Assembly (NCBI GenBank): GCA_964195425.1
Contig: CAXMOM010000043.1
Span: forward strand, 124,001 to 188,000
Direction: 5' to 3'
Source of the DNA: Glaciecola sp964195425
GTDB taxonomy: Bacteria; Pseudomonadota; Gammaproteobacteria; Enterobacterales; Alteromonadaceae
DNA length: 64,000 nucleotides
The notes below the pieces were generated by a model. It did not search any database and was not told where the DNA came from. It was given only the letters and a program-made list of their open reading frames with translations. Position numbers and translations under genes: made by a program. The stretch's first letter is position 1, and every line of letters begins with the position of its first letter. Positions 41,618 through 50,888 of the stretch are shown piece after piece.

Positions 41618-43450
41618 ATGTTAAACACCGATGCAAGTGAGCAGGCTATCCATAAGCCTATAAAAATCCTTCCTCCTCAACTTGCTAACCAAATAGCTGC
41701 TGGCGAGGTTGTAGAGCGCCCTGCGTCTGTTGTGAAAGAATTGCTTGAAAATAGTTTGGATGCAGGCGCCACTGAAATATTGATTGATATTGAGCAAGGC
41801 GGTCAAAAGCGTATTTTAATCCGTGATAACGGCGCAGGTATTGTAAAAGAACAGCTCGCACTTGCGCTAAGCCGTCATGCCACCAGCAAGATTAGTAATA
41901 TAGACGACTTAGAGCACATTACCAGTATGGGTTTCAGAGGTGAAGCTCTTGCCAGTATTAGTTCTGTGAGCCGTCTCACGCTTACATCAAAACCGCGCCT
42001 GCAGTCTGAAGCTTGGCAAGCCATTGCTGAAGGCCAACAAATGCAGGTTGATATTACACCTGCTGCGCATCCTGATGGCACATCAATTGAAGTCTTAGAC
42101 TTGTTTTTTAATACCCCAGCTAGGCGCAAATTTTTGCGCACGGGTAAAACAGAATTTCAGCAAATTGAGTATAATGTAAAACGAATTGCCCTAACTCGCC
42201 CCGATGTTCAATTTGTCCTTAACCACAATCAAAAAGTTTGCTGTAGGTATTTGCGAGTTAAGGATGTTAAAAAGCGAATTGAGCAGGTTTGTGGTAAAAA
42301 TATGTTGCTCAACTGCACGCCAATAGATTATTGCTTTGACGGTATTGTCATAAGTGGTTGGTGTAGCAAATTAGGTCATGGTGTAGCGACGCGCGATTTG
42401 CAATATACCTTTGTGAATGGACGTATGATGAAGGACAAGTTACTTGCTCATGCATTGCGACAAGTGTATGAAGATACGCTGCCACCGCAAACTTTTGCGA
42501 GTTATGTATTGTATTTGCAAGTAGCGCCAGACCAAATAGACGTGAATGTTCACCCAGCAAAACATGAGGTGAGGTTTCATCAATCAAGACAGGTTCATGA
42601 TATTGTGTTTAAAGCGGTAAATGATGCTATTAGCCGCCAGGATGATATTGAATGTGTGAACGATGAGCTAGGACCTAATGTGCCTAGTCATAATTATATT
42701 CAAGCGCTAAGCCCTTCTATTATTGATAGTAGCGAGCCAAATGCAAATAAAGGTAGCTCTGCATCTTATTCAGCAGGTGGCGCAGGATATAGGCTAAATA
42801 CACCCACAAGGGGTGAAATAAAAGCAAGCAACGACTTTTACGCAAGCATAAATGCTCAAAGTGACTCTGCAGACACAGAAGAAGTGCAACAAGTGCAGTC
42901 GCTTACTGCGGCAGGTTTGAAAATACTGCAAGTGCCACCTTTAATAAATAGCCACTATGTATACAGTGCGCCTTATATTGTTTTTGGCCAAGGTGAGCAT
43001 ATTCAGGTACTTCCCATAACTACCTTGCTAACTTCGGTCGTTAGCAATCGGTTAGCGAGGTCTACATTAGCGCAGCCTTTGCTCATGCCGGTTTCGATTG
43101 AAAATAACAACAACATAACGCAAAAACACATAGACGAATTTACTTCAATCCATATGATAATGTCAGTAAGTCATCAAAAACTTATATTAAAGCAAGTTCC
43201 TTCAGAGCTTCGTCACTTGCCTTGGGCTAGCATTTTTGGCCAGTTAGTCTTTAGCGAGCTTTCTGCAAAGAAGGAAGATATAGAGTTACTCGCCGGCATG
43301 ATTGCATGTGTATGGCTAAGCACTCTTGAAGTTACAAATAGCATGCTCGACGGCTGGATGAGTGAAATAGGGATAGATCATGTTCCACTGCTTTGTCAGC
43401 AATATGGTAAGTCGCTGCACTTGGCTACGTGGATGTTGGATGCAAAATGA
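41618..43450 (+). CDS. mutL: DNA mismatch repair protein MutL
   Basis: The 610-residue protein links MutS to MutH and UvrD in mismatch repair. The N-terminal GHKL ATPase is complete: ANQIAAGEVVERPASVV, ENSLDAGAT, RDNGAGI and MGFRGEALASISSVS. The transducer domain includes VDVNVHPAKHEVRF (here IDVNVHPAKHEVRF). A variable serine-rich linker (about 350-430) precedes the C-terminal dimerisation domain. No endonuclease DQHAxxE motif was seen, as expected for a MutH-dependent type. Its stop overlaps the start of miaA (ATGA). Confidence 0.96.
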   Translation: MLNTDASEQAIHKPIKILPPQLANQIAAGEVVERPASVVKELLENSLDAGATEILIDIEQGGQKRILIRDNGAGIVKEQLALALSRHATSKISNIDDLEHITSMGFRGEALASISSVSRLTLTSKPRLQSEAWQAIAEGQQMQVDITPAAHPDGTSIEVLDLFFNTPARRKFLRTGKTEFQQIEYNVKRIALTRPDVQFVLNHNQKVCCRYLRVKDVKKRIEQVCGKNMLLNCTPIDYCFDGIVISGWCSKLGHGVATRDLQYTFVNGRMMKDKLLAHALRQVYEDTLPPQTFASYVLYLQVAPDQIDVNVHPAKHEVRFHQSRQVHDIVFKAVNDAISRQDDIECVNDELGPNVPSHNYIQALSPSIIDSSEPNANKGSSASYSAGGAGYRLNTPTRGEIKASNDFYASINAQSDSADTEEVQQVQSLTAAGLKILQVPPLINSHYVYSAPYIVFGQGEHIQVLPITTLLTSVVSNRLARSTLAQPLLMPVSIENNNNITQKHIDEFTSIHMIMSVSHQKLILKQVPSELRHLPWASIFGQLVFSELSAKKEDIELLAGMIACVWLSTLEVTNSMLDGWMSEIGIDHVPLLCQQYGKSLHLATWMLDAK

Positions 43451-44382
43451 CTAAAAGTGTAAGTGCTAATAATGATTTACCCAGCGTGCTTTGTATTATG
43501 GGGCCAACAGCCTCAGGTAAAACATCCCTGGCAATTGAAACTGCAAACGCGCTAAATGGTGAAGTAATAAGTGTCGACTCGGCGCTTGTATATAAACATA
43601 TGGATATAGGTACAGCCAAACCAAGCAGCGAAGAAAAAAATGGTGTTGCTCACCATTTAATAGACATTATTAGTCCCGAGATGAGTTATAACGTTGCCGA
43701 TTTTATTCGCGATGCTCAAAACGCGATTCATGCAATAATGGCGAAGGGTAAGCTTCCTATATTAGCTGGTGGGACGATGATGTATTTTAATGCATTGGTG
43801 AATGGCTTGAATGAGCTACCGAGTTCCGATCCTGTCATTCGCCAACAAATTAGCGAGATGAGTTTGCAAGATGTTCATAAGCAACTCAAAGAGGTAGACT
43901 CGCAAAGTGCCTTGCGTATTAATCAAAGCGACAGCCAGCGCCTCACTCGCGCCCTCGAGGTATACATGGTATCGGGTAAATCACTTACGGTTTGGCAAGG
44001 GCAACAAAAAAAACAGTTACCATTTAATTTTTCTCAATTCAGCATTATGCCAAGTGAACGCAGCGTATTACATACCCTAATAGCACAACGCTTTGACAAA
44101 ATGCTAGCAAGAGGACTTGTGCAAGAAGTAGAACAGTTGTTAATGCGCTATTCATTAGAGCCCAACATGCCTTCTATGCGAAGCGTGGGTTACAGACAAG
44201 TGTGGCAATATATAAAAGGCGAATATAGCCGCGAGGAAATGCGTGAAAGAGGCATCATTGCCACCCGTCAATTGGCCAAACGTCAGATTACTTGGCTGAG
44301 AGGTTGGCAGAATATTACGCCTCTAGAAAGTGGAGATCATAATAATCTTCAAAGACTTGTACAAATAGTGGGTGCAACCTAA
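43447..44382 (+). CDS. miaA: tRNA dimethylallyltransferase MiaA
   Basis: The ATG at 43447 overlaps the mutL stop in ATGA; a longer in-frame start lies inside mutL and is less likely. The 311-residue protein adds a dimethylallyl group to A37 of tRNAs that read UNN codons. It has the P-loop GPTASGKTSLAIE, SVDSALVYKHMDIGTAKP, ILAGGTMMYFNAL and SVGYRQVWQYIKG. It is followed by hfq, as in most gammaproteobacteria. Confidence 0.96.
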   Translation: MTKSVSANNDLPSVLCIMGPTASGKTSLAIETANALNGEVISVDSALVYKHMDIGTAKPSSEEKNGVAHHLIDIISPEMSYNVADFIRDAQNAIHAIMAKGKLPILAGGTMMYFNALVNGLNELPSSDPVIRQQISEMSLQDVHKQLKEVDSQSALRINQSDSQRLTRALEVYMVSGKSLTVWQGQQKKQLPFNFSQFSIMPSERSVLHTLIAQRFDKMLARGLVQEVEQLLMRYSLEPNMPSMRSVGYRQVWQYIKGEYSREEMRERGIIATRQLAKRQITWLRGWQNITPLESGDHNNLQRLVQIVGAT

Positions 44383-44449
44383 CAAACAATTATGTAAACT
44401 AAAACGAGTCATGTTGAATCATCACATAATAAAAAAATAAGGATGTCTA

Positions 44450-44695
44450 ATGGCGAAAGGTCAGTCACTGCAAGACCCATTTTTAAACGCACTAAGAAAA
44501 GAGCGAATCCCCGTAGCGATATACCTTGTGAATGGTATTAAATTGCAAGGGCAAGTCGAGTCTTTTGACCAATTCGTGGTTTTATTGAAAAACACGGTCA
44601 GTCAGATGGTGTATAAGCATGCTATATCAACGGTTGTGCCTTCGCGCGCCATTAGTATGCCTACTGAAAACTCAGATGACGGTGCACCGGAATAA
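44450..44695 (+). CDS. hfq: RNA-binding protein Hfq
   Basis: The 81-residue protein is a short Hfq hexamer subunit that pairs small RNAs with messages. Sm1 is QSLQDPFLNALRKERIPVAI with NGIKLQGQVESFDQFVVLL, and Sm2 is the signature YKHAISTVVP. It has a short acidic disordered tail (SMPTENSDDGAPE), much shorter than E. coli's. AAGGA lies nine bases before the ATG. Confidence 0.97.
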   Translation: MAKGQSLQDPFLNALRKERIPVAIYLVNGIKLQGQVESFDQFVVLLKNTVSQMVYKHAISTVVPSRAISMPTENSDDGAPE

Positions 44696-44713
44696 CTAGC
44701 ATGGAGTATTTAT

Positions 44714-45997
44714 TTGTTTGATCGTTACGAAGGCGGTGAACAGGCCGTTCTAGTTCATATAGACTTTTCAGACGAACAAAACAAAGAAGATATAGACGAA
44801 TTACAGCTATTGGTATCTTCTGCTGGCGTGAATAACGTAGGCATTGTTACTGCATCGCGTAATGCGCCTGATGCTAAATTTTTTGTGGGCAGCGGAAAAG
44901 CACAAGAAATAGCTGACACGGTATCTGCTTTAGGTGCTGATGTAGTTATATTTAATCATGCCTTGTCTCCTTCACAAGAACGTAATCTTGAAACACTTTG
45001 TTTGTGTCGAGTTCTCGACCGAACTAGCCTCATTTTAGACATTTTTGCCCAACGAGCGCGTACCCATGAGGGAAAACTTCAGGTTGAACTGGCGCAGCTT
45101 CGTCATTTATCCACACGCCTTATTCGTGGGTGGACACACTTAGAAAGACAAAAAGGCGGAATAGGCTTGCGTGGTCCAGGCGAAACCCAACTTGAAACCG
45201 ACCGAAGGTTACTCAGAGAGCGACTTAAGACAATTTTAAAACGCTTAGATAAAGTGCAAAAGCAGCGCGAGCAAGGTCGGCGCTCTCGTAAACGAGCTGA
45301 AATACCAACCGTTTCACTGGTGGGTTACACTAACGCCGGCAAATCTACTCTTTTCAATACCATCACCGATGCTGGTGTATATACAGCAGACCAGTTGTTT
45401 GCAACGCTAGACCCTACATTGCGAAAGATTGAATTACAGGAGGTAGGGCAAGCTATATTAGTCGATACGGTAGGTTTTATTCGTCACTTACCTCACGATC
45501 TGGTTGCTGCATTTAAGGCGACTTTACAAGAAACTCAAGAAGCAACCTTACTACTTCATGTAGTCGACTACGCCGATGACCAGTATTTAGAGAACATGGA
45601 CCAAGTAAATGAAGTACTCAGGGAAATAGGCGCAGATGAGGTGCCACGGCTTATTATTTGTAATAAAATTGACCGCTTAGAGGGTGTAGAGCCTAAAATT
45701 GACCGTGATGATGAAGGCCGCCCAATAAGAGTATGGGTGTCTGCCCAGCAAGGTAAGGGGATTGATTTATTAAAAAATGCCCTCACTGAATGTTTACGGC
45801 AAGAAATGGTGCACCATAAGTTAGCTATTCCTGCCAGTGACGGAAAAATCAGAGGCATGTTGTATGAGTTAAACTGCATAAACGAGCAAGAGTACTCACC
45901 AGATGGCGATTGGATTGTAAATATTACTATGCTAGCAGCTGACTGGCATAGAATCGATAAAAAAGTAGAACACAGACTCAGTCAATATGTGATGTAA
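44714..45997 (+). CDS. hflX: GTPase HflX
   Basis: The 427-residue protein is a ribosome-associated GTPase that splits stalled ribosomes after stress. It starts with TTG at 44714, nine bases after GGAG, and begins MFDRYEGGEQAVLVHI as in other HflX. The N-terminal HflX domain, a helical linker (KRLDKVQKQREQGRRSRKRA) and the G domain (VGYTNAGKSTLFN, VDTVGFIRHLPHDL, ICNKIDRLEG) are complete. It is 18 bases after hfq. Confidence 0.96.
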   Translation: MFDRYEGGEQAVLVHIDFSDEQNKEDIDELQLLVSSAGVNNVGIVTASRNAPDAKFFVGSGKAQEIADTVSALGADVVIFNHALSPSQERNLETLCLCRVLDRTSLILDIFAQRARTHEGKLQVELAQLRHLSTRLIRGWTHLERQKGGIGLRGPGETQLETDRRLLRERLKTILKRLDKVQKQREQGRRSRKRAEIPTVSLVGYTNAGKSTLFNTITDAGVYTADQLFATLDPTLRKIELQEVGQAILVDTVGFIRHLPHDLVAAFKATLQETQEATLLLHVVDYADDQYLENMDQVNEVLREIGADEVPRLIICNKIDRLEGVEPKIDRDDEGRPIRVWVSAQQGKGIDLLKNALTECLRQEMVHHKLAIPASDGKIRGMLYELNCINEQEYSPDGDWIVNITMLAADWHRIDKKVEHRLSQYVM

Positions 45998-46133
45998 TAA
46001 CAAAACATATTAAAGTAGTTTTTGAAACACAATACGGCGAATTTTTTGTAAAGATTTAATTTATTTTTTACAAATCTATTCATGTATACATAGCGTATAA
46101 ACCTAGTAAATTATTTAACTTCGGAGTGAACGT

Positions 46134-47279
46134 ATGGCTTGGAATGAGCCGGGTGGTAATAAAAACGACCCTTGGAAAAATCGCGGTGGCAAAGAACAAG
46201 GGCCACCAGATATAGACGACGTGCTGAAAAACCTGTTTGGGAAATTCGGCAAAGGCGGCGGTGACGGTAGTTCATCGGGTCCTAGCCTTGGCGGTAAAAG
46301 CATAGGCCTAATAGTTGTAATTGCACTAGTTGTGTATGCTCTAAGCGGAATATATACCATTAAAGAAGCAGAACGTGGCGTGGTGCTTAGGTTTGGTGAG
46401 TTCAGTTCATTATCTGACCCGGGCTTGCAGTGGCGTTTTCGTTTCATCGAAGAAGTGGTTCCAGTTAACATCCAAGAAATACAATCATTAGCATCGTCGG
46501 GCTCTATGCTGACTGAAGATGAAAACGTAGTGACTGTTGATATGGAAGTGCAGTATCGAGTGGTTGATCCAGAGCAATGGTTATTTGCTGTACAAAATCC
46601 ACAAACCAGCTTATCGCAAGCTTTCGACAGTGCAATTCGTTACGTTGTGGGCCATTCTAGAATGGATGAGTTACTTACAGCCGGTAAAGAAGTAGCTCGT
46701 CAGCGTGTGTTCGAAGAGTTGGAAGGTATTATCGACCCTTACCAAATGGGTGTCGCTATTATTAATCTTAACTTTACCAATGCTCGCCCTCCTACAGAAG
46801 TGCGCGCTGCGTTTGATGACGCAATAGCAGCCCAAGAAGATGAAGAGCGTTTCATACGTGAAGCCGAAGCCTATGCTCGTGAAATTGAACCGCGTGCTCG
46901 TGCTTCAGTGAATCGATTAAACGAAGAAGCTCAAGCGTATAAAGAACGTTCTATATTAGAAGCGCAAGGTGAAGTGGCTCGTTTTGAAGAGCTATTACCT
47001 CAGTACGAAGCAGCCCCAGTGGTTACTCGTCAGCGTATCTATCTAGAAACACTTGAGGCTGTTTATTCAAACGTTACTAAGGTAATGATCGACACTGAAG
47101 GCGGTGGCAACATGATGTACTTACCGCTGGATAAGATTATGGAGAGACAAGGACGGACTGAATCAACAGGTACCATGGGCACCTTAGAAGGTTTACGTAA
47201 TCAGGGCGCAGATGCACAAAATCAACTTCCTGAAACCGTTACGACTAATCGCGTCAATGGCCGCCAGGGGAGAAATTAA
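46134..47279 (+). CDS. hflK: FtsH protease modulator HflK
   Basis: The 381-residue protein forms the HflKC ring around the FtsH protease in the inner membrane. A glycine-rich cytoplasmic start (MAWNEPGGNKNDPWKNRGG) is followed by one membrane helix (about 60-80) and an SPFH/band 7 domain (about 85-260), then a helical coiled coil (AYAREIEPRARASVNRLNEE). It is preceded by a 136-base gap after hflX and abuts hflC by three bases, so the pair is its own unit or follows the hfq operon. Confidence 0.95.
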   Translation: MAWNEPGGNKNDPWKNRGGKEQGPPDIDDVLKNLFGKFGKGGGDGSSSGPSLGGKSIGLIVVIALVVYALSGIYTIKEAERGVVLRFGEFSSLSDPGLQWRFRFIEEVVPVNIQEIQSLASSGSMLTEDENVVTVDMEVQYRVVDPEQWLFAVQNPQTSLSQAFDSAIRYVVGHSRMDELLTAGKEVARQRVFEELEGIIDPYQMGVAIINLNFTNARPPTEVRAAFDDAIAAQEDEERFIREAEAYAREIEPRARASVNRLNEEAQAYKERSILEAQGEVARFEELLPQYEAAPVVTRQRIYLETLEAVYSNVTKVMIDTEGGGNMMYLPLDKIMERQGRTESTGTMGTLEGLRNQGADAQNQLPETVTTNRVNGRQGRN

Positions 47280-47282
47280 TTG

Positions 47283-48164
47283 ATGAAAAATTTATCGATA
47301 ATTATTGTAGTGTTGGCTGTGCTTGTAGGATATGGGTCAATATTTGTAGTTAAAGAAGGCACTCGAGCGATTGTAATTACTTTTGGTAAAGTTCAGCAAG
47401 AAGCCGATGGAAGTACTTCAGTGCGTGAGCCTGGTCTGCACTTTAAGTTGCCTTTGTTTGACAAAGTGCGAGTGTTGGAAGCGAGAATTCAAACTCTCGA
47501 CGAACGCGCTGACCGTTTTGTTACTAGCGAAAAAGAAGACCTAATAGTGGATTCTTACGTGAAGTGGAAAATTGAAGACTTCGCCACCTACTTTTTGTCT
47601 ACAGGTGGTAATAGAGTTCAAGCTGAAGCCTTACTCAAACAACGAGTTAATAACGGCTTGCGTGCTGAGTTTGGTACCCGTACGATACAACAAATTGTAT
47701 CGGGTGAGCGAACTGAGTTGATGGATTCGGCGATGGCACAAGCATCTGAAGGTTCAGACCAATTGGGTATTAAGATTATTGATGTGAGGGTAAAGAAAAT
47801 AAACTTACCTGAAGAAATTAGTAACTCTATCTTTAGTCGTATGCGTGCTGAACGTGCCTCTGCTGCCAGAGAGTATCGTTCAGAAGGTAAAGAGCAGGGC
47901 GAAATCATAAAAGCTAATATAGACGCTCGCGTCGAAGTTATGTTAGCTGACGCTCAACGTAATGCTCGTCAACTTCGCGGTGAAGGTGATGCACAAGCGG
48001 CTAATATTTATGCTCAAACCTACAATAAGAACCCAGAGTTCTATGCGTTTTTACGTAGTATGGATGCTTATCGCAATAGCTTTAACAGCAAGCAAGATGT
48101 GTTAGTTATTGAGCCTAATAGTGACTTCTTTAGATACTTAAACAATAGCTCAGGAAAGCCTTAG
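47283..48164 (+). CDS. hflC: FtsH protease modulator HflC
   Basis: The ATG at 47283 is preferred over the adjoining TTG at 47280. The 293-residue partner of HflK has one N-terminal membrane helix (about 3-22; LSIIIVVLAVLVGYGSIFVV), an SPFH domain and a helical tail (REYRSEGKEQGEIIKANIDA). It contains the typical KRVNNGLRAEFGTRT-like block, here KQRVNNGLRAEFGTRTI. It ends at a strong terminator. Confidence 0.95.
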   Translation: MKNLSIIIVVLAVLVGYGSIFVVKEGTRAIVITFGKVQQEADGSTSVREPGLHFKLPLFDKVRVLEARIQTLDERADRFVTSEKEDLIVDSYVKWKIEDFATYFLSTGGNRVQAEALLKQRVNNGLRAEFGTRTIQQIVSGERTELMDSAMAQASEGSDQLGIKIIDVRVKKINLPEEISNSIFSRMRAERASAAREYRSEGKEQGEIIKANIDARVEVMLADAQRNARQLRGEGDAQAANIYAQTYNKNPEFYAFLRSMDAYRNSFNSKQDVLVIEPNSDFFRYLNNSSGKP

Positions 48165-48204
48165 GCCTGAAAGAGCTGTTTAATTTAAGAAGCTAGCAAT
48201 TGTA

Positions 48205-48245
48205 AAAAATCCCACGGTCTAAAAAATGTCGTGGGATTTTTTTTG
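48205..48245 (+). terminator. Intrinsic terminator after hflC
   Basis: AAAAATCCCACG (48205-48216) pairs with CGTGGGATTTTT (48230-48241), with a long T-run after it. Confidence 0.92.
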
Positions 48246-48311
48246 CATTGTAATTAAATGGGTAAAAATTAACTTCATAAAACTCTTGTGTTGTTGGGTT
48301 TACAACAAGCT

Positions 48312-49286
48312 CTAAATTTTTGGAACCAGCAAAGAGTTAACAAAATCGTCAACAGGCATAGGCTCTGCGTAATAAAACCCTTGAGCGCGTGAACAATCGT
48401 GTGCCAGTAAGAAGTCTTTTTGCGCCTTTTTTTCTATTCCTTCTGCGACAATACCAAGATTAAGTTGCTTCGCAAGCGCAATAATGGCAGCTACTATGGC
48501 TCTGTCATCCTCGTTAGTATCGATCTCATGAATGAAAGTACGGTCTATTTTTAGAGTATCAATAGGCAAAAGTTTCAGATACGACAGTGAGCAATAGCCA
48601 GTGCCGAAGTCGTCAACTGAAATAGAAATCCCTTGGCGTTTAATTTCATTTAGGAAGGCACTAACTTTCTGATAATTATTGATTAAAACGCCTTCAGTGA
48701 CTTCAAGTTCCAGCATTGTTGGATTTATATTTGCTGATTCAATATTTTCACTAATAAAACTAATTAAATTAAGGTCACTTATTTGGTTTGGCGAGAAATT
48801 AAAGCTTACAGGGATCTTAATCTTGTTGTCTTGCAATGTTCGCGCAATCTTGCAGGTATTATTAATTACCCAACGCCCAATAGCATTAATCATATTTGAT
48901 GACTCTGCAATAGGGATAAATTCGTCGGGCAAAACTTGTTCATTTCCTAATTGCCATCTTATCAAGGCTTCAGCTTTTATAACTTCGTTGATATCAATAT
49001 CATAAATAGGCTGCAGGTATAGCTCAAATTCGTTGTTGCTAATGGCATTTTTAAGGGCTTCTTCAAGCATTAACCGTCTTGCAAAGGCATCTTTTAATTC
49101 TTGGTTATAAACCTGAATCGGCGTGTTGGCGTTTGTTTTCGCTTGTGTCAGAGTAAGTTCTGCATTATTTAGCAGAGTCTCTGGCTTCGAGGCATCGTTT
49201 GGATATTGAGTCATGCCTATTTTGGTGGGTAAATCGCATCTGCGACCGTCTTTAGTAAAGTATGGCTGTAAACAGATCGACAACAA
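48312..49286 (-). CDS. EAL domain protein, N-terminally truncated GGDEF-EAL remnant
   Basis: The frame encodes the last part of a GGDEF domain (CLQPYFTKDGRRCDL, then KIGMTQYPNDAS and NNAELTLTQAK) followed by a complete EAL domain: KAEALIRW, FNFSPNQISD, LEVTEGVLI, SVDDFGTGYCSLSYLK, LKIDRTFIHE, GIVAEGIEK. The EAL active-site residues look intact, so a c-di-GMP phosphodiesterase could still be made. The 5' half of the GGDEF domain is missing; in this frame upstream codons read NAYEFASKLL and soon meet a stop. No genuine start codon or ribosome binding site is evident (the TTG at 49286 is simply the first possible). It abuts an unrelated frame from a damaged gene, so a deletion junction is likely. 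Confidence 0.6.
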   Translation of the reverse strand: MLSICLQPYFTKDGRRCDLPTKIGMTQYPNDASKPETLLNNAELTLTQAKTNANTPIQVYNQELKDAFARRLMLEEALKNAISNNEFELYLQPIYDIDINEVIKAEALIRWQLGNEQVLPDEFIPIAESSNMINAIGRWVINNTCKIARTLQDNKIKIPVSFNFSPNQISDLNLISFISENIESANINPTMLELEVTEGVLINNYQKVSAFLNEIKRQGISISVDDFGTGYCSLSYLKLLPIDTLKIDRTFIHEIDTNEDDRAIVAAIIALAKQLNLGIVAEGIEKKAQKDFLLAHDCSRAQGFYYAEPMPVDDFVNSLLVPKI

Positions 49287-49890
49287 TTTTGACGCAAATT
49301 CGTAAGCATTGCCGACACAAGATCGGAATTTTCATTTCCGTCATCAAATAAGCTAACTGAATTTAATAATACCCCAGTGTCTCTATGAATTAATAATACT
49401 TGTTGAATTTGATAAGTATAAACTTGAGATGCCACATAACGAGAAAATACGACCCCGGATCGCCAAGCTTGATAGCGCCAACTAAGGCTTTTTAGCGTTA
49501 AACTGTTTTCTAATAATTCGTTGGTTTTTTCTATGAAATCGCGTAAAAAAGAAGTGGCAGATTTCGGACCAAATCGAACAAAATTGGATATATATAATCG
49601 GAAAAAGTTTCATGCTGCTGGGTAATAGATTTTTCAATCGATTTTTCAACAATAGGTACTAAGATAGTACTTATACTGTTATCGCTTTGCTGTCGGTCAT
49701 TAAGCGCTTCAGTTACGACTTCCGTCACATATTTTCGCGCTTGTTGTTGGCGTTTTACTTCCTCTTGGGCAAGCGCTTCGGTATTAATAATTGACCTAAT
49801 GGTGCTGAGGTCTTTTTGCGCCTGCAATACCGTACCCTCTGAAGAATTATCTTTAGGTTTTGGGGTAGAAGTTGTGTCATTTGTGTTCAT
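49217..49890 (-). pseudogene. OmpA-locus-associated protein, frameshifted and 3'-truncated
   Basis: Two frames make one protein. The first (49890-49531) starts MNTNDTTSTPKPKDNS and ends after SDYIYPILFDLVR. A one-base shift near 49545-49585 then opens a second frame reading FIEKTNELLENSLTLKSL, SWRYQAWRSGVVFSRYV, QQVLLIHRDTGVLLNSVS and ENSDLVSAMLTNLRQN. This combination is known from proteins encoded with, or fused to, OmpA-like domains in cyanobacteria and marine gammaproteobacteria (the HRxTGLLL and DADxVSxMLTAI motifs). After LRQN the similarity stops at the EAL remnant, so the C-terminal OmpA domain is absent. An A6 run at 49545-49550 is a possible slippage or assembly-error site. Confidence 0.6.
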
Positions 49891-49905
49891 ATCAAAGGTA
49901 GTTAT

Positions 49906-50439
49906 TTAACTATCGGCTTCTAGATTACTTGCCATGTTAGCAAGAAGCTGGGCAAGCGTTTCCCAGTCTATTTTGGATCTGGAGAGATCTTTAGTGACTC
50001 GTTCAATGGTCGCTAATATCTCTTTGATAGAAGCCTCGGCTGTCAATTCTAATTTATTAACTTATTCATCTATGCGTTTGTGAATTAGGTCAGAGTCGTC
50101 TTTGCTGGAATTATCAGTCATTTCAAGCTGACTAGATAAAGAAGTATTGTCTTCTTCAAAGGCAAATTTGTTTGCCTCGCGCGTACTGTCTACACCATCG
50201 ATACTGGCAGTTAGTGCATTAAACTGCGCCTTGATCTGACTATTAATTGCTTCAAACTGCAAAGCAAAGTTACTATTCATATCACTCATTTGTGCGGCTA
50301 GTGATTGTTTAAGCGCTTCTATTTTTATCTCGAGGTCTTCTTTAGCTTTGCCAAACACAATTAAGCGAAGTTGTTCAAGTTCGCCAAGAGCGTCGTTGGA
50401 AGCTGGCTCAGTAGCTATGACCGCTTTTTTATGGGGCAT
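49906..50439 (-). pseudogene. Coiled-coil protein of the OmpA-associated locus, split by a stop codon
   Basis: The frame starts MPHKKAVIATEPASND at 50439 and includes LGELEQLRLIVFGKAKEDLE followed by coiled-coil sequence, then meets TAA at 50064-50062 after KRIDE. The same frame continues without a gap for 51 more codons: VNKLELTAEASIKEILATIE and then SKIDWETLAQLLANMASN, ending in TAA at 49908-49906. A CAA to TAA change would explain the interruption. The full 178 codons would give the length and layout expected for the coiled-coil partner that precedes the OmpA-associated gene. A 125-residue product is still possible. The next gene starts 16 bases downstream. Confidence 0.55.
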
Positions 50440-50888
50440 AATATACTTCCCTGAATAATCGCCGAGTTGCTTAGCTATGTTAATAGATTCGATGGCTATT
50501 TCGTAGCGATGAATAAATATGAAATATTACTTCTGTACTATCAATCAATACGTACTACTACTCAGATTGTATAAATTTCATAGTGTTTTAGCTTAAAAGT
50601 TACTCAAAGCTAATTTTTTAGACAGATTAAGCAATGTAACCAGTTAGTTTTTTTGGTATTCTTTAACATCTATGAAACAAAAACTATAATGTTAATCGTT
50701 CTGCTGTACTTACTTTTATCGCCGTTATGGCAATGTAATTATGATTATACGCTCAAAGCAATACGTGCTGCTAACTTAATGAAACGTGGGTAATTACTTT
50801 AAAACCGTACTAATAGTTAGTAGTTTGTTTTAAAAAGAGACGTTAGTAAAAATAAGTTAGATAATAAAAACTATAAAAAGAGGTTGTT
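50440..50888. other. Intergenic region upstream of the AbgT transporter
   Basis: These 449 AT-rich bases separate the divergent decayed locus and the transporter gene. I saw no gene, terminator or clear promoter pair in them. Several scattered AT-rich runs make promoter assignment unreliable. Confidence 0.45.
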
